Assembly: GCA_964242415.1 (NCBI GenBank)
Contig: CAXTAT010000013.1
Span: 62,001 to 126,000, forward strand
Source of the DNA: DASWOJ01 sp964242415
GTDB taxonomy: Bacteria; Pseudomonadota; Alphaproteobacteria; Acetobacterales; Acetobacteraceae
DNA length: 64,000 nucleotides
Reading direction: 5' to 3'
Part shown: in pieces, positions 40,551 through 49,661 of the stretch
Position numbering within the stretch: position 1 is the stretch's first letter
Layout of the letters: every line of letters starts with the position of its first letter
The notes under the pieces: generated by a model
What the model saw: only the letters and a program-made list of their open reading frames with translations
Database searches by the model: none
What the model was told of the DNA's origin: nothing
Program-made: the position numbers and the translations under genes

Positions 40551-41728
40551 GCGCCGCAACCCGCCCGCCCAGCCAGGACTGGGCCACCGACTTCGATCAC
40601 CTCGATGCACGCTGGAGCAGCGACCCCTACCCGATCTGGGCCAGGATGCGCGAGACCGGCCCGGTGGCGCATACCGGGCGCTTCGAGGGCTGCTACTTCC
40701 CGACCACCCATGCCGCCGTCCGCGACGTGGCCTATGATACCGAGCACTTCTCCTCCCGCCGGATCATCGTGCGCGACAAACGCATCGAGGTCTCGCCAGC
40801 CCCGCCCATCACCACCGACCCGCCGGAGCACCGGGCCTGGAAGCGCGCGGTGCTGCCGCCCTTCACGCCCGATGAGGTCGCCAAGCTGGAACCAGCCGTG
40901 CGGGCGACCTGCGAGGCGCTGGTCGACGGCTTCCCACCCGAGGGCTGCGACGTGGCGACGTTCTACACGCGTCACATTCCCGTCCGCGTGGTCGCCCACC
41001 TGTTCGGGTTGCCGGAACAGGACGGCGACCTGTTCCGGCACTGGATCCACGTCCTCCTGGAGACGGGGATCACCGACCCCAGCCTGGTCCCGCCGCTGCT
41101 GCGGGAGATGTCCGCCTACTTCGCCGCGGCGATCGCCGAACGGCAGGCCCGGCCGACCGACGACCTGATCACCCGGCTCATGCACACCCTGATCGATGGC
41201 CGTCCCGCCGAGCCCGGCGACGTGACCGGGATGCTGCGGCTGCTGCTGGTGGCGGGCATCGATACCACGTGGTCGGCCATCGGCTCGGCCCTGTGGCACT
41301 TGGCCGGGCACCCGGACGACGCCGCCCGGCTCCGTGCCGAGCCTGCGCTGCTGCCAACAGCCATCGAGGAATTCCTGCGGGCCTACGCACCGGTGACGAT
41401 GGCGCGGGAGGTGGTGCGCGACACCGAGGTGCAGGGCTGCCCGATGAAGGCGGGGCATATGGTTCTGCTGTCCTTCCCCGCCGCCAATCGTGACCCGGCC
41501 ATGTTTCCCGAGCCGGACCGGGTCATCCTGGACCGGGCAGAAAACCGGCACGCCGCCTTTGGGCTCGGCATCCACCGATGCGTCGGCAGCAACCTGGCCC
41601 GGATGGAGCTGACGGTCGCGGTGGAGGTGTTCCTGCGCCGGGTGCCGTTCTTCCGGCTGGATGGACCGGTGCAGTGGGCCGTGGGCACGGTGCGGGGTCC
41701 CCGCACGTTGCCGATGTCGTTTCGCTGA
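40547..41728 (+). CDS. Cytochrome P450
   Basis: 393 residues, a soluble bacterial class I P450. The oxygen-binding helix reads LLLVAGIDTTWSA, the K-helix ExxR is EEFLR, and the heme loop AFGLGIHRCVGSNLAR gives the axial Cys near 345. AANRDPAMFPEPDRVILDR matches the meander region. Coupled to the ferredoxin gene just upstream. Substrate unknown; the neighbours give no clear pathway. Confidence 0.95.
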   Translation: MSAATRPPSQDWATDFDHLDARWSSDPYPIWARMRETGPVAHTGRFEGCYFPTTHAAVRDVAYDTEHFSSRRIIVRDKRIEVSPAPPITTDPPEHRAWKRAVLPPFTPDEVAKLEPAVRATCEALVDGFPPEGCDVATFYTRHIPVRVVAHLFGLPEQDGDLFRHWIHVLLETGITDPSLVPPLLREMSAYFAAAIAERQARPTDDLITRLMHTLIDGRPAEPGDVTGMLRLLLVAGIDTTWSAIGSALWHLAGHPDDAARLRAEPALLPTAIEEFLRAYAPVTMAREVVRDTEVQGCPMKAGHMVLLSFPAANRDPAMFPEPDRVILDRAENRHAAFGLGIHRCVGSNLARMELTVAVEVFLRRVPFFRLDGPVQWAVGTVRGPRTLPMSFR

Positions 41729-42333
41729 CCTGGATCAGAAGCCCTGGGCACGATTTGGCCCATGATGGCGGTCCTGCACGAGGCGATGGATGTCTTTCGT
41801 CAAGCGAGGGAGTCTGCACCGGGCTTGACGCACGGCCTTGCGTCCCGGACCGCTCCGGCTCGCCGGTTTCGCAAAAATACTTGCCAGCGGGTTTTCAGCT
41901 TAGGATGCAGCGCCTCAGCTTTGGCGCAAGAGGCTTTGGCAGCAGATCAGGCCGGCGTTGCACAAAAACTGTGATCCATCTTATGACGCATGGCATCGTG
42001 AACCCTCCATCGGCTTGCTTCGTGCACTCATACGCGATGCATTGGGCCAGCCGGCCCGGGTTTCGCAATGCAGTTCTTTTCGGGCACCGCATAAATCCCC
42101 GCCTGCCCTGGCAAGCCCCACCCGGGGCACCGCGTCGATGCTGCGGCGGCCACAGCCAGTGCAGGCCAGTTGGAACACGGCGCACGGCTCAACACGCACC
42201 ATATCAGAAAACACCACCATATATCAGGGCAACTCCGGCGCCGTGCAGATGATGGCGGCACCCTGGTCGCGCACGCGCATCCAAAAACCCTTCGAGGGCG
42301 GTCAGCATACCCATCAACACAGCTCACCGACGG
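41729..42333. other. Gene-free stretch
   Basis: About 600 bases with mixed, lower GC and no convincing gene on either strand. Frames up to 96 residues exist but their translations show no family features. It contains no copy of either repeat family. It may hold decayed mobile DNA. Confidence 0.4.
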
Positions 42334-43506
42334 ATGGTCCTAGAGAAACCCCGCGCCAAGGCCGGCGTTGCTGAAGCCATGGCCCCATCCCGTTCGGTGT
42401 CGGCCGCCTGGCCGCGCCTGCACCAGCCCTCGTTGTCCATTCCCCCGCCGCCTTCACCACCCCCCCCGCCTTCCCCACCCCCTCCACTTTCACCACCCCC
42501 TCCACTTTCACCAATCGAGCGTCTGCCGAAGTGGCTGCTCTGCATCCCGCTCGTGCTGCACTGGATGCTGCTCGCGCTGCGCCACCGCAGCCTGACCCTG
42601 CCCAGCGCCGCCAACCCCGGCATCCCCACCGGCGGGCTGGCCGGCGAGGGCAAGCTGGAGTGCCTGGCGCTGATCCCCCCGGCGCTAAACCCCTGGGTCG
42701 CCCCGACCGCCGCCGTCCCGCCGGGCAGCGTGGCGGAGGCGGTGCGTCTCTCGGCTGGCCTGGCTTTCCCGCTCATCGCCAAGCCCGACCGCGGCTGGTG
42801 CGGCTACGGGGTGCGCCGGGTGGACGATGCGGCGGCGCTCCGGGCCTATCAGGCGGCCTTCCCGGCCCAGGCGACCTTCCTGCTGCAGCCCTACCTGCCC
42901 GGCCCCGTCGAGGCCGGGCTGATGGTGCGCCGCTGGCCAGATGGCCCGGCCGAACTGGTCGGCCTGACATTGCGCCACCCTCCGGCGGTGCGTGGCGACG
43001 GGCGGCGCACCCTGGCGCACCTGGTCGCCGCCGACCCCCGGCTGCGCGGTCCGGAGGTGCTGGCCGGCCACGATCCCGCGCGCATCCCCCGCGCCGGCGA
43101 ACCGGTCGCCCTGGCCGCCATCGCCAGCCTGCGCGCCGGCGGGCGCTATGAGGACGCGCTGCACCTGGCAACGCCGGCCTTGCGCGCCCGGGTGGCGGCG
43201 GTGGCGGTCGGCATGGGGCTGCATGCGGGGCGGCTGGACGTGCGGGCCGGGTCGGTCGAGGCGCTGCGGGCGGGCCGCTTCCACATCATCGAGGTGAACG
43301 GCGCCGGGGCGGAGGCCATCGGCGCATGGGACCCCCGGCTGGGGCTGCGCGCGGCGTTCGCGGCGGTGTTCGCCAACCACCGGGCGCTGTTCGCGCTGGG
43401 GGCGGCGATGCGGGCGCGGGGGCACCGGCCGGTGGGCCCATGGCGGCTGGCCGCGTCCTGGCTGCACCAGCAGCGGCTGGCGCGGCGGTATCCTCCATCC
43501 AACTAG
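42334..43506 (+). CDS. ATP-grasp (D-Ala-D-Ala ligase-like) protein with Pro/Ser repeat N-terminus
   Basis: 390 residues from ATG 42334; ATG 42379 is also possible. After a basic start comes a striking Pro/Ser low-complexity tract (about 35-62, PPPPS/PPPLS units). A hydrophobic segment (WLLCIPLVLHWMLLAL) and the block SLTLPSAANPGIPTGGLAGEGKLE follow, then an ATP-grasp-like core: FPLIAKPDRGWCGYGVRR, FLLQPYLPGPVEAGLMVRR, and the Mg-binding end FHIIEVNGAGAEAIGAWDP. The substrate is unknown. The DNA under the tract is a CCACC/CCTCC-type tandem array and prone to length change. Confidence 0.75.
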   Translation: MVLEKPRAKAGVAEAMAPSRSVSAAWPRLHQPSLSIPPPPSPPPPPSPPPPLSPPPPLSPIERLPKWLLCIPLVLHWMLLALRHRSLTLPSAANPGIPTGGLAGEGKLECLALIPPALNPWVAPTAAVPPGSVAEAVRLSAGLAFPLIAKPDRGWCGYGVRRVDDAAALRAYQAAFPAQATFLLQPYLPGPVEAGLMVRRWPDGPAELVGLTLRHPPAVRGDGRRTLAHLVAADPRLRGPEVLAGHDPARIPRAGEPVALAAIASLRAGGRYEDALHLATPALRARVAAVAVGMGLHAGRLDVRAGSVEALRAGRFHIIEVNGAGAEAIGAWDPRLGLRAAFAAVFANHRALFALGAAMRARGHRPVGPWRLAASWLHQQRLARRYPPSN

Positions 43507-43654
43507 GGACGTCAGCCGCCCGTTGAACGCGGCGCGCAGCGGCCGGGCACGGCGGGCCACCAGCCCAACCTGGCGCAGCAGGGCAGGGGCGCTGTCTGCT
43601 TGCATTGCCTCGGCCGGCCGCGATATTTCAGGGTGCCGAACCCGGGAGCCGTGC

Positions 43655-45883
43655 GTGCGCAAGCGCCTCAGGATACGCACCTATCTGTTGATCCTGGTGC
43701 TGGTGTCCGCTGTGCCGTTCATCGGCTTCGCCGCCCTGCTGGTCACGCACGCCGCCATGTCGCAGACGCAGGCGTTCAGCCGGGACGTGCTCGCCGTCGC
43801 CCGCGCGCTGTCGCTGGCCATCGACAGCAGGGTGTCGGTGTACCAGGCGACCCTGGAGGTGCTCAGCCGCTCCCGTGCGCTGGCGGGGGACGACCTGCCG
43901 GCCTTCTACGCCGAGGTCCAGGAAGCCGCAGCCCTGCTGGACAGCCGCATCGCGCTGTCGCTGCCAGATGGGCAGCAGGTGCTGAACACCGCTCGCCCGC
44001 TGGGCACGGCGCTGCCCCGGCGTGCGCGCCCGGACTTGGTGGCCAGCGTGGTCGCCACCGGCCGCGCCGCGGTGTCCGGCGTCACGCGGGCCTCGCTGGA
44101 CGGCGAGCCGCTCATCACCATCGACGTGCCGGTGGTGCGGAACGGGCCGGACGGGCCGAAGGTGCAGTACTCCCTGTCCAGTGCCTTCAAGCTGGGTCCG
44201 CTCGAGGCCCTGTTGCAGTCCCAGCGCCTGTCGTCGAAGTGGGTGGCCGGCATCGTGGACCGCGAAGGGCTGTTCATCGCCCGCACCCGGGACAACGCCG
44301 CGCGCATCGGCACCCCTGCCAGCGCGGAGTGGCGGGCGCAGATGCAGGCAGGTCCGGAAAGCTGGGCGCCTGTGACGACGCTCGACGGGGTGGTGACCTA
44401 CACGGCCTCCGTCACCTCCGCCGCCACGGGATGGTCGGTGGGCATCGCGGTGCCGGGATCGGTGGTGTGGGCGCCGCTGCTGCGCACGCTGGGTCCGCTG
44501 GCCGCGGCTGGGGCGCTGCTGACCCTGCTGGCGGCCGGGCTGGCGGTGCTGGTGGCCCGGCGCATCGCCCGGCCCGTGGTTGCGCTGGCCCGCCAGGACG
44601 CCGCGCCGGAGGAGTTCAACCTGGTGGAGGCGCAGCAGGTCGCCCTCGCGCTGCGCGCCGCCGACCAGGAGCGGCGCGCCGCCGAGGCCGCCCTGCGCGA
44701 CCGTGAGGCCGAGCTGCAGATGGCGCGGGACCTGAGCCCCCTGGCGCCCTGGACCGCCGACGCCGAGGGCCGGCTGCTGGCCGTGAGCAATCGCGTCAGC
44801 AGCCTCACGGGCACCCCGGAGGCGGCCCGGTGGGGCACCGGCTGGCTGGACACCGTGCATCCCGAGGACCGGGCGGCGACCCTGGCCGCGTGGCAGCACT
44901 CGGTGGAGACGGGGCAGGGGTACGACCATAGCTTCCGCATCCGCAAGCGCGCCGGCGTGGCAGGTGAGAACTGGTGCTGGATGCGCGCCCGCGCCGCGCC
45001 GCTGCTGGGGGCCGGCGGCCGGCCCACCCGGTGGTATGGCACGACCGAGGACGTCGATGACCGCGTGCGGTCACGGATGGCGCTGCAGGTCAGCGAAGCC
45101 CGGCTGCGCGTGTTGACCGAAACCCTGGAATCCCAGGTGCAGGCCGAGGTGGCCGCACGGGAGGCGGCGCAGGCCGCGCTGCACCAGTCGCAGCGCATGG
45201 AGGCGCTGGGCAAGCTGGCCAGCGGCGTCGCGCACGACTTCAACAACGTGCTGCAGGCGGTGGGCGGCAGCCTGGCGCTGATCCTGCGCGCCCCGGCCGA
45301 CACGGCGCGGGTGCAGCGCATGGCGGCCCTGGCGCGGGACGCCGTGGCGCGCGGCAGTGCGATCACCGGACGGATGCTGTCGCTGGCGCGGCGGGCTGAC
45401 CTGCATGCCGGGCCGGTGGACGCGTCGGCGCTGCTGGGCGACATGCAGGTGGTGCTGGACAACACCCTGGGCGGCGGGGTGCGGGTCGAGGTGGATGTGC
45501 CGCCGGGACTGCCGCCGCTGCTGGCCGATCGCGGGCAGTTGGAGACGGTGCTGATTAACCTCGCGACCAACGCGCGTGACGCGATGCCCCGCGGCGGCAC
45601 TTTCCTGCTCTCGGCGCGCTTGGAGGGCGGCGCGATCCGGATTGAGGCCTGCGACACCGGGGAGGGCATGGCGCCGGAGGTGCTGGCCCGCGCGCGGGAG
45701 CCGTTCTACACCACCAAGCCGGCCGGCGCCGGCACTGGGCTGGGCCTCGCGCTGGCGCACGGCTTTGCAGAGCAGAGCGGCGGCAAGCTGTGGATCGAAA
45801 GCGCTCCGGGCCATGGCACGGTCATCACCCTGTTGCTGCCGCTGGCGGGTGCCCCCTTGCCGGCGTTGCAGGCGGCCGGCTGA
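43655..45883 (+). CDS. Sensor histidine kinase with extracytoplasmic Cache-type sensor and PAS domain
   Basis: 742 residues from GTG 43655, preceded by CGGGAG; the open frame extends further upstream without conserved features. First membrane helix about 8-30, periplasmic sensor about 35-275 (dCache-like), second helix about 280-310, PAS domain about 365-475, a coiled coil, the dimerisation/His domain with LASGVAHDFNNVLQAVGG (phospho-His near 527) and an ATPase domain with NLATNARDAMPRGG, DTGEGMAPEVL and GTGLGLALAHGFAEQSGG. No receiver is attached and no response regulator gene is next to it. Confidence 0.92.
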   Translation: MRKRLRIRTYLLILVLVSAVPFIGFAALLVTHAAMSQTQAFSRDVLAVARALSLAIDSRVSVYQATLEVLSRSRALAGDDLPAFYAEVQEAAALLDSRIALSLPDGQQVLNTARPLGTALPRRARPDLVASVVATGRAAVSGVTRASLDGEPLITIDVPVVRNGPDGPKVQYSLSSAFKLGPLEALLQSQRLSSKWVAGIVDREGLFIARTRDNAARIGTPASAEWRAQMQAGPESWAPVTTLDGVVTYTASVTSAATGWSVGIAVPGSVVWAPLLRTLGPLAAAGALLTLLAAGLAVLVARRIARPVVALARQDAAPEEFNLVEAQQVALALRAADQERRAAEAALRDREAELQMARDLSPLAPWTADAEGRLLAVSNRVSSLTGTPEAARWGTGWLDTVHPEDRAATLAAWQHSVETGQGYDHSFRIRKRAGVAGENWCWMRARAAPLLGAGGRPTRWYGTTEDVDDRVRSRMALQVSEARLRVLTETLESQVQAEVAAREAAQAALHQSQRMEALGKLASGVAHDFNNVLQAVGGSLALILRAPADTARVQRMAALARDAVARGSAITGRMLSLARRADLHAGPVDASALLGDMQVVLDNTLGGGVRVEVDVPPGLPPLLADRGQLETVLINLATNARDAMPRGGTFLLSARLEGGAIRIEACDTGEGMAPEVLARAREPFYTTKPAGAGTGLGLALAHGFAEQSGGKLWIESAPGHGTVITLLLPLAGAPLPALQAAG

Positions 45884-45982
45884 GGCTGGCGCGACGGCGG
45901 AACGCCACGGCCGGAGCTGTGCGGACTTGAGCTTGGCGCACCGCTGGTCAGCGCAACCTCCGCGCGACGACCCGGGGCCTGC

Positions 45983-46765
45983 TTAGTGCGTTAGGTTGAA
46001 AACCCGCTTACGCACGGCATCCTCGATCCGTTGCAGCCGCCGCCCGACGCGCACCGGCAGGGGCTGCGCCCGGCGCCGCGCCTTCGACCGGTCGCCGGAG
46101 TGCGAGCCAAAATCATCGCCCTGGTCCACCGGAAACGGCCGGACGACATGCGGCAGGATGCCATTCTCCCAGTAGCGGTCCATGGTCTGGTCGATCGGCA
46201 TGAAGATGCGCCGGCCATACTCCAGCATCCGCGCCGCGCCCTCCTGTCGGATCAGGTAGGCGCCGACCCCGAGCACCTGCGAGCGGATGCGGTAAAGCCC
46301 CGCACCGTCCGACAGCTCCGCACAGCGGACGCCGACGAACCGGGGGGCGGCCGGGTTGGCCACCCGGCCCAGCTTGGTGTCCAACCGCACGACCAGCCAC
46401 CCGGCGTACGGGCAGGCCAGCAGGTCCGCCACCACCCGGGGCAGGGCCGGCTGGATCGTCACGTCATCCTCAAGCACCAGCGCCGTCCCGATCCCCTCCC
46501 GCACCATGCGCTCATAGATGCGGCGGTGGCTGAGGAAGCAGCCGATCTCGGAGTCCTTCATCTCCACGCCGTAAACCCGCAACGCGCGGGCGCGGTCATA
46601 GGCGCTGCGGTCCCCGGCGGCGAGCGCGCTCCCATCGACGCCGGTCACGAACTCCGCCGGCAGCCCGATCCGGCCAAGCACCTCCACCATGTGCTGCCGC
46701 CGGGCGGTATCGCGCGCCATGTTGATCACGAACACCGGGCAGCCCGGGCCAGGCCCGGCGCTCAA
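45983..46765 (-). CDS. Glycosyltransferase family 25 protein
   Basis: 260 residues from a TTG start that overlaps the stop of the preceding short epimerase fragment (TTGA). GT25 blocks: VFVINMARDTARRQHM at the start, GEMKDSEIGCFLSHRRIYERMV-type segment (VEMKDSEIGCFLSHRRIY), and the LVLEDDVTIQP motif with acidic metal-site residues, later PIDQTMDRYW. These enzymes add sugars to lipooligosaccharide cores. The C-terminal 40 residues are basic. Next to other polysaccharide genes. Confidence 0.87.
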   Translation of the reverse strand: MSAGPGPGCPVFVINMARDTARRQHMVEVLGRIGLPAEFVTGVDGSALAAGDRSAYDRARALRVYGVEMKDSEIGCFLSHRRIYERMVREGIGTALVLEDDVTIQPALPRVVADLLACPYAGWLVVRLDTKLGRVANPAAPRFVGVRCAELSDGAGLYRIRSQVLGVGAYLIRQEGAARMLEYGRRIFMPIDQTMDRYWENGILPHVVRPFPVDQGDDFGSHSGDRSKARRRAQPLPVRVGRRLQRIEDAVRKRVFNLTH

Positions 46766-46971
46766 GCCGCCTCGGCCCGGCTCACGGCCACGTCGCGGGT
46801 GTCCTGGATCACGCCGGCGATGCCGCCTGTCAGCCGCCAGCCGGGGCAGCGCGCCGGGAACCGCCGCGTGTCGTTGTCGATGCCGATGACACCCAGGCCC
46901 TTGCCGTACAGGAACCCCACCGCCTCCGCGCCGACCAGGCCGCCAGCACCGGTCACGATGGCGACGCTCAT
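46762..46971 (-). pseudogene. N-terminal fragment of an NAD-dependent epimerase/dehydratase
   Basis: 69 residues. MSVAIVTGAGGLVGAEAVGFLYGKGLGVIGIDNDTRRF is the N-terminus of an extended SDR sugar epimerase of the CDP-tyvelose/paratose epimerase type, with the GxxGxxG nucleotide motif and the following acidic residue. After about residue 40 the similarity stops and the frame ends in TGA, overlapping the TTG of the GT25 gene. The remaining 280 or so residues of the family are absent, so it cannot be a working enzyme, yet the clean start and coupling may keep it translated. Confidence 0.65.
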
Positions 46972-47112
46972 GCGGCGGCTCGGGAGGGTGGATGTCTGGT
47001 CACGCGACGCTGATCCCTTGGTGCCCTGGGCTGCATGGCGTCGGGAACTATCACGCCCCAGCGCCGGCACACAAACCCGGAGGACCCCGCTTGCAGGTGC
47101 ACAGGAGGGCAT

Positions 47113-47255
47113 GTCCTCCCCCTCTCCCTCCGGGAGAGGGCCGGGGTGAGGGGGTCGGCGCCGACCTGCGGGCCAGGTTCCGCCGGCATCGGACGCCGCG
47201 CTGGCAAGCAAGACCCCCTCACCCCAACCCTCTCCCAAAGCGGGAGAGAGGGAAG
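47113..47255. repeat. Paired inverted copies of intergenic repeat family A
   Basis: Forward copy 47117-47155 (CCCTCTCCCTCCGGGAGAGG, then GCCGGGGTGAGGGGGTC) and inverted copy 47212-47250 (ACCCCCTCACCCCAACCCTC, then TCCCAAAGCGGGAGAGAGGG), about 55 bases apart, upstream of the O-antigen ligase gene. Confidence 0.8.
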
Positions 47256-47399
47256 AAGCGGTCCCCCGCGGCACACGCGATCGCCCTACCCACAAGGGAG
47301 GGAGCAGCAACCCCCATCGGCCCCAGGTGCCCGGCGCAGGGTTCGACACCGCCACGGATTTGCGGCAATCCCACCCCGGCAGCGAGGACCCCGCAACCC

Positions 47400-48704
47400 G
47401 TGACCCGCATCCTTCAAACCCTGTCGCTCGGCCTGGTGCTGCTGTTCCCCTGGTTCCTGCTGCACGCCCGCGCCGCGGCGGAGGTCGGCATCGACCTCGT
47501 CGGCGCGGCCTTCCTGCTGCGCTGCGCGGCCGTGCGCAGGTGGGGCTGGCTCCGCCAGGATTGGGTCCCCGTCGCCCTGGCATGGTGGGGCTGGCTGGTC
47601 CTGTGCACCCTCCTCAACGCCGGGCAGGACACATCGGCCGTGCTGCAGGCCATCCTCGTCCTACGCCTCCTGCTGTTCGTCGCAGCACTTGAGCACTGGA
47701 CGCTGGCCAGCCAGCCCGCCCGGCGCTGGCTCCTGGGCAGCCTGATCGCCGCCACCCTCTACGTCGCCGCCCAGACCCTGCTGCAGTTCGCCACCGGCCA
47801 CAACCTCTACGGCGTCCCGCGGTCGCCGGATGGCGAGCTGACGGGGCCGTTCACCAAGCCGCGCGACGCCCCCACCTTCGTGCGAATGCTGTTCCCGGCA
47901 TTGCTGCCCCCCGTGGGCGCGCTGCTCGCCCGGCCGGGCTGGCGGCCCTGGCTCGGCGGCGTCGCGCTGTTCGCCGGCGGGGCCGTCGTCGTCGTGCTGA
48001 TCGGCCAGCGCATGCCGGTGCTGCTGGCCGGGCTGGGCCTGCTGGTCACAGCCCTGCTGCTGCCCCGGCTGCGCGGACCCGTGGTGGTGGCGCTGGTCGC
48101 CGGCGGCGCGCTGATCGCCGCGTCAGCGGTGGTGTCCCCGCCCACCTTCTACCGCCTGGTCACCAAGTTCTCCCGCCAGGTCGGCGACTTCGCCGACAGC
48201 CCATATGGCGAGATCGCCGAGCGCGCCATCGCCATCGCCGAGCAGCACCCGCTGACCGGGCGCGGCTATGACGGGTTCCGCACGGGCTGCCCGCTGCCGC
48301 GCTACTTCCAGGGCTGGCACCTGCCCGGCCAACCCGCGCCGACCAACGGCGGCGGCGCCGGCGTCTGCGTCACCCACCCGCACAACCACTACCTGCAAGC
48401 CCTGACCGACGCCGGGCTGCCCGGGCTGGTGCTGTTCTGCGCGCTGGTGGGCGTCTGGCTGTTCCGGCTAGGCCAGGGATTGCTGCGGGACCCGGACCCG
48501 CTGCGCGTCGGCCTGTTCGTCGCGGCGCTGATCCAGGAATGGCCTGTCGCCTCCACCAGCCCACTGACCTCGTTGCCCATCGGCGGCTGGTTCCTGCTGC
48601 TGCTGGGGTTCGGCCTGGCGCAGGCGCAGGCGGCCCGGGCGGCGCATCCTCATCGATCAGCCGGCGGTCTCCAGGATCGCCTGCATCACCCGGTCCACAC
48701 CTAG
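47400..48704 (+). CDS. O-antigen ligase family protein
   Basis: 434 residues from GTG 47400, with about 10-12 membrane helices. The Wzy_C/WaaL features are visible: IGQRMPVLLAGLGLLV in the middle, and the periplasmic loop with GRGYDGFRTGCPLPRYF...THPHNHYLQALTDAGLPGLV, where the conserved His and the HNHYLQ block match lipid A-core:O-antigen ligases and related polymerases. It would join a polymer to its lipid carrier at the periplasmic face. Its end runs 48 bases into the convergent GT9 gene. Confidence 0.87.
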   Translation: MTRILQTLSLGLVLLFPWFLLHARAAAEVGIDLVGAAFLLRCAAVRRWGWLRQDWVPVALAWWGWLVLCTLLNAGQDTSAVLQAILVLRLLLFVAALEHWTLASQPARRWLLGSLIAATLYVAAQTLLQFATGHNLYGVPRSPDGELTGPFTKPRDAPTFVRMLFPALLPPVGALLARPGWRPWLGGVALFAGGAVVVVLIGQRMPVLLAGLGLLVTALLLPRLRGPVVVALVAGGALIAASAVVSPPTFYRLVTKFSRQVGDFADSPYGEIAERAIAIAEQHPLTGRGYDGFRTGCPLPRYFQGWHLPGQPAPTNGGGAGVCVTHPHNHYLQALTDAGLPGLVLFCALVGVWLFRLGQGLLRDPDPLRVGLFVAALIQEWPVASTSPLTSLPIGGWFLLLLGFGLAQAQAARAAHPHRSAGGLQDRLHHPVHT

Positions 48705-49640
48705 GTCGTTCAGGTCCGCCATCCGCAGCACCCTCGCCCACCCGCCATCCGGCCCCCGCGGCGCAGCCTGTTCCGGCACCCCGGCGGCGGAAAACAGCAC
48801 CACGGTGGGCGCGCCGGCCGAGGCCGCCAGATGCACCGGCCCGGTGTCGTTGCCCAGCACGACCGCAGCCCCCGCGGCCAGCGCGGCGATGTCCTCGATG
48901 GTCGTCCGGCACGTCAGGTCCACCGCGCCGGGGCACGCCGCGAGGATCGCGCCCGCCAACGCCGCCTCCGCCCGGCCGCCGAGCACCACCGGCGTCAGGC
49001 CGCGACCCAGCAGCCGCCGGGCCACCTCGGCGTAGCGGTCGGCGGGCCAACGCTTGACGCTGCCCAGGCCGGCGCCGCCGGGCACCAGCAGGGCGTACGG
49101 CGCCGCAAGCCCATGCCGCTGGCCGCGCCGCACCAGCCAGTCCCGTTCCGGCACCTGCCAGCACGTGACGCCGGCCCGCTGCAACTGCTCGCGCTGCCGC
49201 TCGATGGTATGCATGGCATCGCGCCCCGGGTTGGCATGCGGATGCGAGCAGCCGGCAGCGATGCCGGACCACGGCGGCCGCCCCGCCAGGGTGAAGTAGC
49301 GGCTGGACCGCCGGGAGGTCTGCAGGTCGTACACGAAGTCGAAGCCGCGCATGGCCCGTGCGGTCCGCCAGAGCGCCGCCAGGTTCCACCACGGTGCCCT
49401 GGGGTCCACCCGCACCTCGTCGAACCACGGCGACGCCTCGGCCAGAGCCTGGTACGGCGCGGTCGTCAGCAGAGTGATGCGGCTGTCGGCATGGTGCGCC
49501 CGGATCGCGGCGAACGCGTGGAAGGCATGCACGAAGTCGCCCAAGGCCCCGAGCTTGATGACCAGGATGCGCGTCCCCGGGCCGCCGCGTGCGGCTCCGG
49601 GCGTCAACGGGCCCGCGGATGCGCTACCGGCATCGGCCAC
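48657..49640 (-). CDS. Glycosyltransferase family 9 (heptosyltransferase-like)
   Basis: 327 residues from GTG 49640, chosen because the family begins close to TRILVIKLGALGDFVHAFHAFAAIRAHH. The C-terminal Rossmann half contains LLVPGGAGLGSVKRWPADRYAEVARRLL and the GT9 signature VVLGNDTGPVHLAASAGAPTVVLF. It likely adds heptose or a related sugar to the lipopolysaccharide core. No strong ribosome site is visible at the GTG, so the start could be slightly elsewhere. It diverges from the GT4 gene. Confidence 0.88.
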   Translation of the reverse strand: MADAGSASAGPLTPGAARGGPGTRILVIKLGALGDFVHAFHAFAAIRAHHADSRITLLTTAPYQALAEASPWFDEVRVDPRAPWWNLAALWRTARAMRGFDFVYDLQTSRRSSRYFTLAGRPPWSGIAAGCSHPHANPGRDAMHTIERQREQLQRAGVTCWQVPERDWLVRRGQRHGLAAPYALLVPGGAGLGSVKRWPADRYAEVARRLLGRGLTPVVLGGRAEAALAGAILAACPGAVDLTCRTTIEDIAALAAGAAVVLGNDTGPVHLAASAGAPTVVLFSAAGVPEQAAPRGPDGGWARVLRMADLNDLGVDRVMQAILETAG

Positions 49641-49661
49641 GTCAGGGTAGGAGGGCACTTG

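Noticed and set aside
41895..42185. 96-residue minus-strand frame in the gene-free stretch
   Set aside because: No family features, no ribosome site, and equally long frames on the opposite strand.
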